The notes: a model not told the origin generated them from the sequence alone. DNA of 45,613 bases from Oerskovia rustica (GCF_014836555.1 NZ_JACSQQ010000031.1:1-45613); one strand, 5' to 3'; counted from the first letter of the stretch, positions 8,559-17,113 are shown. Numbers and translations: made by a program.

Positions 8559-9302
8559 TCAGGTGTCGTCCTCACCAGAATTGGTGAACTGTGCCGGGGC
8601 GTCGTGGAGCCAGGTCATGTGGCCGGAGCGACGGGCGACGGCCACCGCCTCGAGCTGGGACCGCACCTGGAGCTTGGTCAGGATCGACTTGATGTGGCTG
8701 CGGATCGTGTGGGTCGAGAGGTAGCGCTGGTTGCTCATCTGCGCCGCGCTGAAGCCGGCGATCATGCCGCGCAGGATGCCGCTCTCGGCGGCGGTCAGGC
8801 GGCCCAGGCCGGCGCTCTCGTCGCGTCGCCGCTGCAGCGTGCGGGAGAACGCGACGGCCTCGTGCTCGGTCCGGCCGGGTGTCAGGTGTGCCCTCTCGAC
8901 GAGCCGGAGCAGCGAGAGCAGGGACGCGGACTGGTTGAGGACCGTGGCGCCCCGCCCGTGCAGCGTGAGGAGGACCGACACGGATCGCACCGAGCCGACG
9001 CAGACGCAGGTCGTGAGCGACCCGGACGTGGGCAGGCCCATCCGGGGGTTGCCGTCGTCGTCCTCGATGACGACGACCGCCCTCGTCCGCAGGTGCGTGG
9101 GGTCGGCTCGGGAGACGGTGTGCAGGTCGGCCGTCCACCCGCGGGCCACGAGTCCGGCGTGGAGCGCGGGGCCGAGGGCGGTCCCGTGCGGCGCGAGGAC
9201 CGTGATGCTCGGCCGCGAGTTCTCCACGGTCGTCTTTCTGGCACGGGTCGTGAGGGTCGGCAACCGCGGGCCGGGCCTGTCTCGGGGGACCCGCACCGTC
9301 AT
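8559..9302 (-). CDS. LuxR-type regulator with degenerate receiver-like domain
   Basis: The C-terminal 60 residues are a clear LuxR/NarL helix-turn-helix: GRLTAAESGILRGMIAGFSA, then LSTHTIRSHIKSILTKLQV. The N-terminal part (SITVLAPHGTALGPALHAGL and following strands such as AVVVIEDDD) looks like a receiver fold, but no phospho-accepting aspartate stands in the usual context, so it may respond to something other than a kinase. The start at 9302 (ATG) makes 247 residues; a GTG at 9227 with AGAAAGA upstream is an alternative and would give 222. It is divergent from the PadR gene across a 52-base gap filled with dyads, and it lies upstream of the perforin-protease gene on the same strand with a 175-base gap. 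Control of that gene is plausible but unproven. Confidence 0.75.
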   Translation of the reverse strand: MTVRVPRDRPGPRLPTLTTRARKTTVENSRPSITVLAPHGTALGPALHAGLVARGWTADLHTVSRADPTHLRTRAVVVIEDDDGNPRMGLPTSGSLTTCVCVGSVRSVSVLLTLHGRGATVLNQSASLLSLLRLVERAHLTPGRTEHEAVAFSRTLQRRRDESAGLGRLTAAESGILRGMIAGFSAAQMSNQRYLSTHTIRSHIKSILTKLQVRSQLEAVAVARRSGHMTWLHDAPAQFTNSGEDDT

Positions 9303-9342
9303 ACCTAGATCTGCTAGGTTAGTTACCCCTAGCAGTCCTAGG
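9303..9342 (+). promoter_or_regulatory. Two tandem CCTA/TAGG dyads, probable PadR operator
   Basis: ACCTA-N7-TAGGT at 9303-9319 and CCTA-N7-TAGG at 9328-9342 are two similar inverted repeats with centres 24 bases apart. They fill the space between the divergent LuxR-type and PadR genes. PadR proteins commonly repress their own operon through dyads of this size. TAGGTT at 9315-9320 could be the -10 box of the PadR transcript, so a bound repressor would block it. Confidence 0.6.
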
Positions 9343-9354
9343 TATTGGAGCACC

Positions 9355-9726
9355 ATGCACATCGACAAGGACCTCGTCGCCGCCTCGGCCACGCCGCTCG
9401 TCCTCGGCATCCTCGCGGACGGGGAGTCGTACGGCTACGCGATCGTCCGACGCGTCAACGAGCTCTCGGGCGGTCACATGCTGTGGACCGACGGGATGCT
9501 CTACCCCCTGCTCCACCGGCTCGAACGCCTCGGGTTCGTCGAGGCGACGTGGGGAGTGTCCGACGTCGGGCGGCGGCGCAAGCACTACGCCCTGACGCCC
9601 GCCGGCCACCAGGCGCTCGCCGAGCGCCGCGCGCAGTGGCAGGTCGTCGCCGACGCGCTCCAGCAGGTGTGGAAGGACATGGGCGACGCCCAGTCACCCC
9701 GCGCCGTGGCCGAGGGGTGGGCATGA
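9355..9726 (+). CDS. PadR-family transcriptional regulator
   Basis: A 123-residue winged helix-turn-helix repressor: TPLVLGILADGESYGYAIV starts the fold, LYPLLHRLERLGFVEATWG is the recognition helix and wing, and a short helical dimer arm (ALAERRAQWQVVADALQQVW) ends it. The ATG at 9355 is chosen because GGAG lies at 9347-9350 and the PadR fold begins right there; longer frames upstream run through the LuxR-type gene on the other strand. Its stop overlaps the next start in an ATGA arrangement, so the two are translated together. PadR/membrane-protein pairs of this kind usually answer to envelope stress or small lipophilic compounds; no ligand can be read from the sequence. Confidence 0.9.
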   Translation: MHIDKDLVAASATPLVLGILADGESYGYAIVRRVNELSGGHMLWTDGMLYPLLHRLERLGFVEATWGVSDVGRRRKHYALTPAGHQALAERRAQWQVVADALQQVWKDMGDAQSPRAVAEGWA

Positions 9727-11078
9727 TGGCCGGCACCCCGGAGCTCGAGGCCCAGATCGACCAGTGGCGCAGCTACGTCCAGCGCCGTCAGGCGATCTCC
9801 ACGGCCGACGTCGACGAGATGGAGGACCACCTGCGGGAGCAGGTCGCCGACCTGACCGCGACGGGCCTCGACGACGACGAGGCCTTCCTGGTGGCCGTCA
9901 AGCGCATGGGCAACCTCGACGAGGTCTCGCGCGAGTTCGCCCGCGAGCACTCGGACCGCCTGTGGAAGCAGCTCGTGCTCGTCCCGGACGCAGGCACCAC
10001 GGGTCGTGGCGGGAGCTCGTGGCGCGAGCTCGCCGTCGTCCTCGCGCTCGCGGTCGGGGCCGGCGTCGCGGTCAAGATCGCCTCCGGGCTGATCGGCGAC
10101 GAGACGGTCCTGATGCGCAACATCAGCCTGCTCGTCCTCCCGTTCCTCGCGGGCTACTTCGCCTGGAAGCGCCGCCTCACGTGGGGCGTGGGCGCGATGC
10201 TCCTGGTCCCGTTCGCGGTGCTCGCGGTCGTGCTCAACGTCTACCCGTTCGAGGCGGACGGATCGACCCTGCTCCTCGCCGCCCTGCACGCCCCCGTCGT
10301 CCTGTGGGCGCTCGTGGGGATCGCGTACGTCGGCGGGCGCTGGCGCTCGGACAGCGGCCGCATGGACTTCGCCCGGTTCACGGGCGAGCTGGCGATCTAC
10401 TTCACGCTCCTCGCCCTGGGAGGCGGCGTCCTGCTGGGCCTCACGTTCGGGACCCTGAACATCGTGGGGATCGACCCCGAGCCGTTCTTCGAGGGCTGGG
10501 TCCTGCCCTTCGCGGTGCCCGGGGCGCTCGTCGTCGCGGCCTGGCTCGTCGAGGCCAAGCAGAACGTGGTCGAGAACATCGCACCCGTCCTGACCCGCGT
10601 CTTCACGCCGCTGACGATCGTCATGCTGCTCGTGCTGTTCGTGGTCCTCGCGACGGCCGGCTCCCTGCTCGACACCGACCGCGGCCTCCTCATCCTCATG
10701 GACGCGATCCTGGTCCTCGTCCTGTGCCTGCTGCTCTACTCGGTCTCCGCACGCGACCCGCTCTCGCCGCCCCACCTGTTCGACGCGCTCCTGCTCGCCC
10801 TGGTCGTCGCGGCGTTCGCGGTCGACGCGGTCGCGCTCACCGCGATGCTGACCCGCATCGCCGAGTTCGGGTTCAGCCCCAACAAGGTCGCGGCCCTGGG
10901 GCTCAACCTCCTGCTGCTCGTGCACCTCGTGGGGTCGGCGCTCCTGCTCACGGGGTTCCTGCGGGGACGGCGCCCGTTCGCCGCTCTCGGACGCTGGCAG
11001 ACGCAGTTCCTGCCGGTGTACGCCGTGTGGGCGGCGGTCGTGGTCGTGGCGTTCCCGCCGGTCTTCGGGTTCGTCTGA
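9723..11078 (+). CDS. Permease-prefix-domain multi-pass membrane protein
   Basis: The 451-residue protein starts with a soluble helical domain (about residues 1-80, PELEAQIDQWRSYVQRRQAI, then DVDEMEDHLREQVADLTATG and DDDEAFLVAVKRMGNLDEVS), which is the permease prefix domain seen in actinobacterial PadR-linked genes. About ten hydrophobic segments follow from residue 100 to the end, with charged loops such as VEAKQNVVENIAP between them. No transporter signature for a substrate is visible. The start ATG at 9723 overlaps the PadR stop. The pair probably senses or protects the membrane, with PadR controlling its level. A hairpin just after the stop ends the operon. Confidence 0.8.
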   Translation: MMAGTPELEAQIDQWRSYVQRRQAISTADVDEMEDHLREQVADLTATGLDDDEAFLVAVKRMGNLDEVSREFAREHSDRLWKQLVLVPDAGTTGRGGSSWRELAVVLALAVGAGVAVKIASGLIGDETVLMRNISLLVLPFLAGYFAWKRRLTWGVGAMLLVPFAVLAVVLNVYPFEADGSTLLLAALHAPVVLWALVGIAYVGGRWRSDSGRMDFARFTGELAIYFTLLALGGGVLLGLTFGTLNIVGIDPEPFFEGWVLPFAVPGALVVAAWLVEAKQNVVENIAPVLTRVFTPLTIVMLLVLFVVLATAGSLLDTDRGLLILMDAILVLVLCLLLYSVSARDPLSPPHLFDALLLALVVAAFAVDAVALTAMLTRIAEFGFSPNKVAALGLNLLLLVHLVGSALLLTGFLRGRRPFAALGRWQTQFLPVYAVWAAVVVVAFPPVFGFV

Positions 11079-11084
11079 CGGGCG

Positions 11085-11119
11085 GCCCGACGGCGCAGGG
11101 CGACCCTGCGCCGTCGGGC
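11085..11119 (+). terminator. Perfect 16-bp hairpin after the PadR operon
   Basis: GCCCGACGGCGCAGGG (11085-11100) pairs with CCCTGCGCCGTCGGGC (11104-11119) over the loop CGA. It begins seven bases after the stop of the membrane protein and has no T-tract, which is common for actinobacterial terminators. Confidence 0.75.
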
Positions 11120-11268
11120 TCGGAGGAACACGTGACGGACGGACTTCCTTCCTCTCCCCCGGTGTGTGACAGTGGGCCGGATGCCCCGGGCGCGCCCGCG
11201 CCCGTGCTGCTCGCACCGGTCCTGCGACCGGTGCACCCCCGACAGCACCGCAGGACACTGGAGGAGCC

Positions 11269-11868
11269 ATGACCGACGTGCACGTGCCCGTCGCCGCCGA
11301 CCACGTCGTGACCGTCGACGCCGAGGGGAACCGGACCGGGACCTTCGCGCGCAGCGACGTCCACACCACGGAGACGCCGCTGCACCTCGCGTTCTCCTGC
11401 TACGTGCTCGACGGCGCAGGTCGCCTCCTCGTGACGCGTCGCGCCCTGTCGAAGCGCACGTGGCCGGGCGTGTGGACCAACTCGTTCTGCGGGCACCCGC
11501 GCTGGACGGAGACGACCGAGGAGTCCATCACGCGGCACGCCGCGCACGAGCTGGGCCTGCGGATCGAGGGCCTCGAGGTCGCCGTGCCGGGGTTCCGGTA
11601 CCGGGCCGTGGACGCGTCGGGCGTGGTCGAGAACGAGATCTGCCCCGTGTACGTCGCGCGCGCCGCCAGCGACGTGACGGCCAACCCGGACGAGGTCGCC
11701 GAGCTCGAGTGGGCCGCGCCGGGCGCGCTGGGGAGCGCGGTCGACGCGACGCCGTGGGCGTTCAGCCCGTGGATGGTCCTGCAGGTCGCGGCGCTCCGCG
11801 ACGCGGCGAGCAGGCCCGACGGCGCCGTCTCGCCCCTGCTGACCGAGGTCGCCGCGGCTCTGGGCTGA
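11269..11868 (+). CDS. idi: Isopentenyl-diphosphate delta-isomerase, type I
   Basis: This 199-residue enzyme interconverts isopentenyl and dimethylallyl diphosphate, feeding isoprenoid, quinone and carotenoid synthesis in the cytosol. The Nudix-like fold is visible: LHLAFSCYVLDGAGRLLVTR, the catalytic Cys74 in WTNSFCGHPRW, the metal-binding region ESITRHAAHELGL and the second acidic motif ENEICPVYVA (Glu121, Glu123). Length matches type I enzymes of actinobacteria. GGAGGAGCC lies directly before the ATG. No other isoprenoid gene is next to it in this window. Confidence 0.93.
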   Translation: MTDVHVPVAADHVVTVDAEGNRTGTFARSDVHTTETPLHLAFSCYVLDGAGRLLVTRRALSKRTWPGVWTNSFCGHPRWTETTEESITRHAAHELGLRIEGLEVAVPGFRYRAVDASGVVENEICPVYVARAASDVTANPDEVAELEWAAPGALGSAVDATPWAFSPWMVLQVAALRDAASRPDGAVSPLLTEVAAALG

Positions 11869-11874
11869 GCGGCT

Positions 11875-12576
11875 TCAGCCGACCCGGGAGCGGACCTGGA
11901 CGCTCGTCGAGCGCAGCTTCTCGGGCAGGTGCAGGTGGTCGGCGTCGGCGACGCTCACGCGCAGCCGACGCGCCGGCAGGGCGTGCGGCAGAACGAGCTC
12001 GGCCCCCGGCTGACCCGACCGGTGCAGCGCCGCGGCGAGCTCGCGCACCAGGATCTCCTGGCGCCGCGCGCCCCGCACCGAGAACACCCACAGGTCCTGC
12101 TTCTCGGGCCGGGGCTGCCACGTCCCGGTCCGGGTGAACGCTCGGGAGTCCTCCGCCGTCGGCCCCACGAACGTCACGGACCGCAGCGACCACAAGGCCG
12201 TCCGGTTGGTCGCCGACGCTCCCTGGTCGGCCTTGAGCAGCGTCACCGGACGCTGGGTCCCGACGATCGCCGAGACGCTCGGCACGACGACGTCCGCGTA
12301 CGGCACGGCATAGGGCGTCATGAACGGCCCGAACGAGCCCACGACGAGGCCACGTTCGAGCACGAGGAGCTTCTCGGACGCGACGAACCGCAGGACCACG
12401 GCCAGGACCAGGCCCATCGCGAGGGCGAATCCGATCACCTCGACGACGCGCCCGTTGAACGCCACGACCGCGACGAGCAGGGAGAAGACTCCCGCCACGG
12501 TACCGATCGCGCGCGCCGAGAGCGTGCAGGACTCGACGTGCCGCAGCTCGCCGAGGGTCGACCGGTGGCGGTCCAC
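11875..12576 (-). CDS. Membrane protein of unknown function, two helices plus beta-rich domain
   Basis: From the GTG at 12576 the protein has 233 residues. Two adjacent hydrophobic segments lie near residues 20-65 (TVAGVFSLLVAVVAFNGRVV, then VIGFALAMGLVLAVVLRFVA), followed by a soluble region that begins SEKLLVLERGLVVGSFGPFM and continues in alternating strands, which resembles bacterial PH-like membrane-associated domains. The start is uncertain: the frame stays open upstream past a GTG about 36 codons earlier, and a TATTTT box lies near 12675. It ends seven bases after idi on the opposite strand and is divergent from the methyltransferase. I do not recognise the family. Confidence 0.65.
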   Translation of the reverse strand: MDRHRSTLGELRHVESCTLSARAIGTVAGVFSLLVAVVAFNGRVVEVIGFALAMGLVLAVVLRFVASEKLLVLERGLVVGSFGPFMTPYAVPYADVVVPSVSAIVGTQRPVTLLKADQGASATNRTALWSLRSVTFVGPTAEDSRAFTRTGTWQPRPEKQDLWVFSVRGARRQEILVRELAAALHRSGQPGAELVLPHALPARRLRVSVADADHLHLPEKLRSTSVQVRSRVG

Positions 12577-12802
12577 GACGGCACGGACCTTGTGGGTCGC
12601 GCGGTCGCTGAGGGGGTGGGGTGCGGGGCTCAGGGGAATCCTCGTGTCGGGTGGTGGTGCGGCGTGGTGTCGGCGCACGAAAATACCGCTTTGTCGCGTT
12701 GTGTGCCACGGGCATCCGCCCTGGACCCCGGCACGGTGCGGGTCGTCGTGGGGCGGGCGTGCCGTTTCGACCGAGCACGCTCTGCCGGGGGACAATCGAC
12801 GC

Positions 12803-13624
12803 ATGTCTGAAGCCGGAGTCCTGCCCGTCCCCGACCGCGCCGCCCCGTTCGAGGCGCACGTCGAGTGGGCGCGGGCGACCCCGGTCGTGGGCTTCGACCT
12901 GTCCCCGATCGACGACCGCTGCATCGAGGACCCTCTGCCCTGGGACTACCTGGTGCTCGCGCGCGAGCTCGTCGGCAGCGGTCGAGGTCCGGTCCTGGAC
13001 CTGGGGACAGGTGGTGGCGAGGCGTTCGGCTCGCTCGCGCCCTTGCCGGAGGGTTCGGCCGCGACAGAGGGCTGGCCTCCGAACGTCCCGGTGGCCCGAC
13101 GGCGCCTCGAACCCCTGGGCGTGGACGTCCGGCAGGTGGGGAGCAGCAAGGGCGAGGGCCTCATGCTGCCGTTCCTCGACGGCCGGTTCGCGGTCGTGCT
13201 CGACCGGCACGAGGAGTTCGAGCCGTCCGAGGTCCTGCGCGTCCTGGAACCGGGAGGCGTGTTCATCACGCAGCAGGTCGACTCCCGGGACGGTATCCGG
13301 GTCAACACCGCGCTCGGCGCACAGCTCCCCTGGGACCCGGACGACGTGACGCTCGAGGGCGCCGTCGCCGACCTGGCCGAGACCGGCTTCGTGATCGACG
13401 TGGCGCGCGAGCACGTCGGGACCCGGCACTTCCACGACCTGAGCTCGCTGCTCTGGTACCTCAAGGTCATCGCGTGGCAGGTCCCGGAGATCGCGAGCCT
13501 GTCGTCCGAGGCGATCGGGCGGTACGAGGCCCCGCTGCGTGCGCTGCACATGCACTTCGCGGCGGGCAACGACTTCGTGGACGAGGCGCCGCGGTTCCTC
13601 GTGGTGGCGCGCAAGCCGTTCTGA
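12803..13624 (+). CDS. Class I SAM-dependent methyltransferase
   Basis: The 273-residue protein has the SAM-binding motif I as VLDLGTGGGEAF (about residues 63-74), then an acidic strand end and the post-motif VLRVLEPGGVFITQQV. The C-terminal part has an all-helical substrate lid (SSLLWYLKVIAWQVPEI) seen in small-molecule methyltransferases. The substrate is not evident. The ATG at 12803 is supported by GACAAT at 12791-12796, six bases upstream, and no ribosome site is present, so the transcript is probably leaderless. Next on the same strand is a small membrane protein with its own -10 box. Confidence 0.85.
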   Translation: MSEAGVLPVPDRAAPFEAHVEWARATPVVGFDLSPIDDRCIEDPLPWDYLVLARELVGSGRGPVLDLGTGGGEAFGSLAPLPEGSAATEGWPPNVPVARRRLEPLGVDVRQVGSSKGEGLMLPFLDGRFAVVLDRHEEFEPSEVLRVLEPGGVFITQQVDSRDGIRVNTALGAQLPWDPDDVTLEGAVADLAETGFVIDVAREHVGTRHFHDLSSLLWYLKVIAWQVPEIASLSSEAIGRYEAPLRALHMHFAAGNDFVDEAPRFLVVARKPF

Positions 13625-13699
13625 CCGCCGAGGGGGACGTTGGGACCCGCCGAGGGTGACGGCGACTTCCCTACCTGGCCGGCCGGTACCCTGCTCGTC

Positions 13700-13996
13700 G
13701 TGAACGAGGTCAGGTTCGTCGGTGACACCACGCTGGCGCGACGGACGGCGTGGGTCGTGACCGCGGCAGGTTGCGTGCCGCTCCTGCTCGCGGGGATTGC
13801 GGTCATGGCGTGGCAGCTCGCGCAGACCAACGACTGGCAGACCGGGATGCGGAGCTTTCACACAGGCGACCCGTTCCCGTGGTTCTGGGTCGTCCCGTCG
13901 GTGGCCCTGTCCGCGTGGCTGACGGTCCTTGCCATCCGGGCCTGGCGCCGCGTGCGTGGACTCGTGGCCCACGACCGATCACGTTCGTCGGCCTGA
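13700..13996 (+). CDS. Small two-helix membrane protein, unknown function
   Basis: A 98-residue protein with two hydrophobic segments, at about residues 18-40 (VVTAAGCVPLLLAGIAVMAW) and 57-80 (FPWFWVVPSVALSAWLTVLA), and a short Arg-rich tail. The GTG start at 13700 is preferred because TACCCT lies at 13687-13692, seven bases upstream, in the leaderless arrangement repeated across this window; a GTG 20 codons earlier lacks support. No family is recognised. Confidence 0.65.
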   Translation: MNEVRFVGDTTLARRTAWVVTAAGCVPLLLAGIAVMAWQLAQTNDWQTGMRSFHTGDPFPWFWVVPSVALSAWLTVLAIRAWRRVRGLVAHDRSRSSA

Positions 13997-14416
13997 CGGG
14001 ACGTCTCTCGGTCCAGCCGCAGAGGGCGCCTTCGACCAGGGCGTGAAGAAGCCCGCGGGCCGGTGGATTCCTCCACCCGTCGCGCTGGACAAGGGCGCGA
14101 CTCCCGCGGGCTCCGGTGGTTGCTCGGTTCTCGCCGGTCGTGGGTGACGTGACGGTCACCTGTCGGCCGCGGGTTCCTCGCAAGGTCCGTTGCTCGATGG
14201 CACGACTAGCGTGCAACCACCTCATGTGTCCGAAGATTCTTCACTTCGTGGACCACCTCCTTTCCCATGTACGGACGACGCTACGCCTGCCGTCCGCAGG
14301 GTCGCCAGGGTTTTTCTCGACAGGTTCGGACCCGTCACCCTCGGCACCTCGGCACGTCACCCTCGGCCGCCAGATCGGTCACCGTCGACACCTCGACACC
14401 TCGGCACCTCGGCACG
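13997..14416. other. Intergenic stretch with nested hairpins and short repeats
   Basis: No gene is convincing here. AGCCCGCGGG (14050-14059) pairs with CCCGCGGGCT (14103-14112), enclosing GGTGGA (14062-14067) with TCCACC (14072-14077), which could form a bidirectional terminator between the small membrane gene and the exporter. A second hairpin, GCACG with CGTGC near 14200-14214, is enclosed by GTTGC and GCAAC. A repeat of the CTCGGCAC type fills 14335-14430. Confidence 0.5.
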
Positions 14417-14430
14417 TCACCGTCGGCGGT
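14335..14430. repeat. Direct repeat of about 26 bp, copies 60 bp apart, at exporter 3' end
   Basis: TCGGCACCTCGGCACGTCAC occurs at 14341-14360 and again at 14401-14420, exactly 60 bases apart, and both copies continue with C, one differing base and TCGGC. Between them are further CACCTCG units. The second copy overlaps the stop codon of the exporter gene on the - strand. Confidence 0.75.
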
Positions 14431-16153
14431 CGTCAGCGTCACGAGCGGCACCAGCGGAACCCTCGGCGTGCGACCGGTCGCCCTGGTCCACGCCCTCTCG
14501 CCGGGAGGCCGCGACGACCCGCGTCGAGCACACCAGGCCCAGGAGCAGGAAGCCCGCGGCGACGTACAAGGAGATGCGTGTGGCGTCGCTGAAGCCGTCG
14601 GAGAGCGCGTCGACGACGTCGGGCGTCGTCTCCCCGAACTGGCTCCGGGTGCCCTGCGCGCGCAGCTGCGGGATCGTGCCGCCCGCCGACTGGGCCGTCG
14701 CGTCGGCGACCTGCGACGCGACGGCGGGCGAGACGCCGTCGACCCCGTCGAGCGCGGGGGGAACCGCGGTCGTGAGGCCGATCGCGAGGGCCGCCCCGAT
14801 GAAGGCCGTGCCGAGCGCCGAGCCGAGCTGGCGCGACGTCGACTGGGTCGCGGACGCCTGGCCCGACTCCTCCTCGGGGACGTCGACGAGCGTCGTGCCC
14901 GTGAGCTGCGCGGACGCGAGCCCCAGCCCCAGGCCGTAGATCACGAGCAGGACGGCGATGAGCCACGACGAGACGGTCGGGGTCACGACGAGGGCGACCG
15001 CGAGCACGCCCACGACCTCCAGGACCAGCCCCAGGACGATCGTGCGCGGCGACCCGATCGCGGCCGCGAGGTGCCGGGCCATCGCTCCCGAGAAGAATGC
15101 GCCCGCGGCCATGGTCGCGAGCACGACGCCGGCGCCCAGGCTCGAGAGGCCCAGGATGTTCTGGAGGTACAGCGGCAGCACGAAGATCAGGCCGAACTCG
15201 CCGATCGCGACGAGCATCGCGGTGAGGTTGCCCCAGCGGAACGTCGCGACGCGGAAGAGCGTGAGGTCGAGCAGGGCCGAGCGGGCGATCCGCGCCCGGT
15301 GACGCTCCCAGAACGCGAACAGCACCAGGAGCAGCACGCCGACCGCACCGATGACCGGGACGGGCGAGACGGGCGCGTCGGTCCCCCAGACCATGCCGAA
15401 GACCTCGAGGTCGGCCTTGGGCGCCCACCACCCGAGCGACTGCCCCTCGATGAGCGCGAACACGACCGCACCGAACCCGAGCGCGCTCAGGAGCAGCCCG
15501 ACGACGTCGAGCCCCGGCACGGTGATGTGCGCCCGGGTCTCGGGGACGACGAGGAGCGCGCCGACGACGACCGCGACCCCGATCGGGAGGTTCACGAGGA
15601 AGATCCACGGCCACGTGAAGGACGTCGTGAGCCACCCGCCGAGGAGCGGCCCGACCGCGGCCATCCCGGAGATCACGGCTCCCCAGATGCCGAACGCCAC
15701 GGCCCTGTCCTTGCCGCGGAACGTCGCGTTGACCGTGGACAGCGTCGCGGGCAGGACGAACGCGCCACCGACGCCCTGGATCAGGCGCGCCACGACGAGG
15801 GTCCCGGCGTCGTCGGCCTGCGACGCGAGGAGGCTCCCTGCGAGGAAGACCACGACGCCCCCGAGCAGCATGTTCCGCCGCCCCAGGCGGTCACCCAGGC
15901 GCCCCGTGGTGAGCAGGAGCGCCGCGAACACGACCGAGTAGGACGCGTTGACCCACTGCGCGTCGCCCAGGTCGAGGTGCAGGTCCTCGATGATCGTCGG
16001 CAGCGCGACGCCCACGATCGTCCCGTCGAGCACGATCATCGACAGCGCCGTGGCGAGGACGAACAGCCCGGCCCACCGGTGGTCCGGGGCGACGGGGCCC
16101 TGCGCGGTGCGCGGGGAGGAGGGCTGGTCCGTCCCGTCCGACTGCGTGCTCAT
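14417..16153 (-). CDS. DHA2-family (14-helix) MFS drug exporter
   Basis: The 578-residue protein has about fourteen hydrophobic segments and the DHA2 landmarks: motif D1/C-like MIVLDGTIVGVALPTI in helix 1, the loop motif GRLGDRLGRRNMLL after helix 2, motif B LVVARLIQGVGGAFVLPATL in helix 4 and motif C GMAAVGPLLGGWL in helix 5. Family members export dyes, biocides and antibiotics by proton antiport. The ATG at 16153 follows GAAGGAGC. A soluble Arg/Asp-rich tail ends the protein. It lies 48 bases downstream of the NmrA-like oxidoreductase gene on the same strand and may be co-transcribed with it. No dedicated TetR or MarR regulator is adjacent. Confidence 0.9.
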   Translation of the reverse strand: MSTQSDGTDQPSSPRTAQGPVAPDHRWAGLFVLATALSMIVLDGTIVGVALPTIIEDLHLDLGDAQWVNASYSVVFAALLLTTGRLGDRLGRRNMLLGGVVVFLAGSLLASQADDAGTLVVARLIQGVGGAFVLPATLSTVNATFRGKDRAVAFGIWGAVISGMAAVGPLLGGWLTTSFTWPWIFLVNLPIGVAVVVGALLVVPETRAHITVPGLDVVGLLLSALGFGAVVFALIEGQSLGWWAPKADLEVFGMVWGTDAPVSPVPVIGAVGVLLLVLFAFWERHRARIARSALLDLTLFRVATFRWGNLTAMLVAIGEFGLIFVLPLYLQNILGLSSLGAGVVLATMAAGAFFSGAMARHLAAAIGSPRTIVLGLVLEVVGVLAVALVVTPTVSSWLIAVLLVIYGLGLGLASAQLTGTTLVDVPEEESGQASATQSTSRQLGSALGTAFIGAALAIGLTTAVPPALDGVDGVSPAVASQVADATAQSAGGTIPQLRAQGTRSQFGETTPDVVDALSDGFSDATRISLYVAAGFLLLGLVCSTRVVAASRREGVDQGDRSHAEGSAGAARDADDRRR

Positions 16154-16201
16154 GGACGCTCCTTCGAAGCGGTGCTGCGGTGCGCAGCCCTGGCTGGGCG
16201 G

Positions 16202-17113
16202 TCAGGCAGGGAGGAGGCGGTCCCACTCCTCGGGGTAGTCGTCGAGCCACTCGGCGAAGCCCTGTGCGGGCCGCCCGGCGAAGCGTTCGACGACGTCGCT
16301 CACCCCGGCCAGCTCGCCCGTGGCGATCGCGGTGTAGGACGAGACCCAGCCGTCGACCTCGAACGGTGGCGCGGCGTAGACGGCGCGCGACGCGTATGCC
16401 TCCTCGACCGTCTCCGGGTGGTACGTGATGGTGCGGCCCGTGACGCCGGAGAGCACGCTCGCGACCTCGGTGAGGGTCAGCGCCTCGGGGCCGGTCACGT
16501 CGTACGTCTTCCCGTCGTGCGCGTGGGGGCGCTCGTCGAGGAGGATCGCGGTCGCGACGTCGGCGATGTCGTCGTGCGACACCGACGCGAGCCGCCCGTC
16601 GCCGCCCGGGCCGCGGATGACGCCGTCGTCCCCGACCATGTGGACCAGGCCCTGGTGGTAGAGGTTGTCGCGCAGGAACGTGTACTTCAGGCCGGTGCCC
16701 TTGATGTACTCCTCGGTGTGCCAGTGGTCGCGTGCGAACGTGAACGTGGCCTCGGGGGCCGCGCCCACGAACGACACGTAGACGATGCGTTCGACGCCCG
16801 CGGCGACGGCCGCGTCCACGGCTGCCCGGTGCTCGGCGACCCGGTCGGGCGCCTCGCGCGCCGAGACGAGGAAGACCGAACGGGCGCCCCGGAAGGCGCG
16901 GACCATGCGCTCGGTGTCGGTGTACCCGGCGGTGACCGCGACCTCGGAGTCGGGCAGCGGGTCGCCGTCGGGCAGGCGCGGCGTCCGGGAGGTGTCCCGC
17001 ACCACGAGGCGCTGGGCGGCTCCCTCGGCGGCGAGCCGGAGCGCGAGCTTCGATCCGAGCTGCCCGCTCGCGCCGGTCACCGCGACGATCCCCGAGTCCG
17101 TCCTGATGGTCAT
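16202..17113 (-). CDS. NmrA-like NAD(P)-binding oxidoreductase
   Basis: A 303-residue atypical short-chain dehydrogenase. The nucleotide loop is VAVTGASGQLGSKLALRLAA near the N-terminus; SVFLVSAREAPDRVAEHRAA and VERIVYVSFVGAAPEATFTF follow in the order typical of QOR2/NmrA proteins that bind NADPH and reduce quinones or act as redox sensors. The catalytic Tyr of classical SDRs is not in the usual YxxxK setting. The ATG at 17113 is supported by TACCGT (complement of 17120-17125), six bases upstream. It is transcribed towards the exporter gene, so the two may form an operon for tolerance of quinones or drugs; that is inference. Confidence 0.88.
   Translation of the reverse strand: MTIRTDSGIVAVTGASGQLGSKLALRLAAEGAAQRLVVRDTSRTPRLPDGDPLPDSEVAVTAGYTDTERMVRAFRGARSVFLVSAREAPDRVAEHRAAVDAAVAAGVERIVYVSFVGAAPEATFTFARDHWHTEEYIKGTGLKYTFLRDNLYHQGLVHMVGDDGVIRGPGGDGRLASVSHDDIADVATAILLDERPHAHDGKTYDVTGPEALTLTEVASVLSGVTGRTITYHPETVEEAYASRAVYAAPPFEVDGWVSSYTAIATGELAGVSDVVERFAGRPAQGFAEWLDDYPEEWDRLLPA

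Noticed and set aside
14190-14939. A 249-codon + strand frame across the spacer and exporter end
   Set aside because: Ser/Pro/Arg-rich, antisense to the exporter, and without ribosome site or domain.
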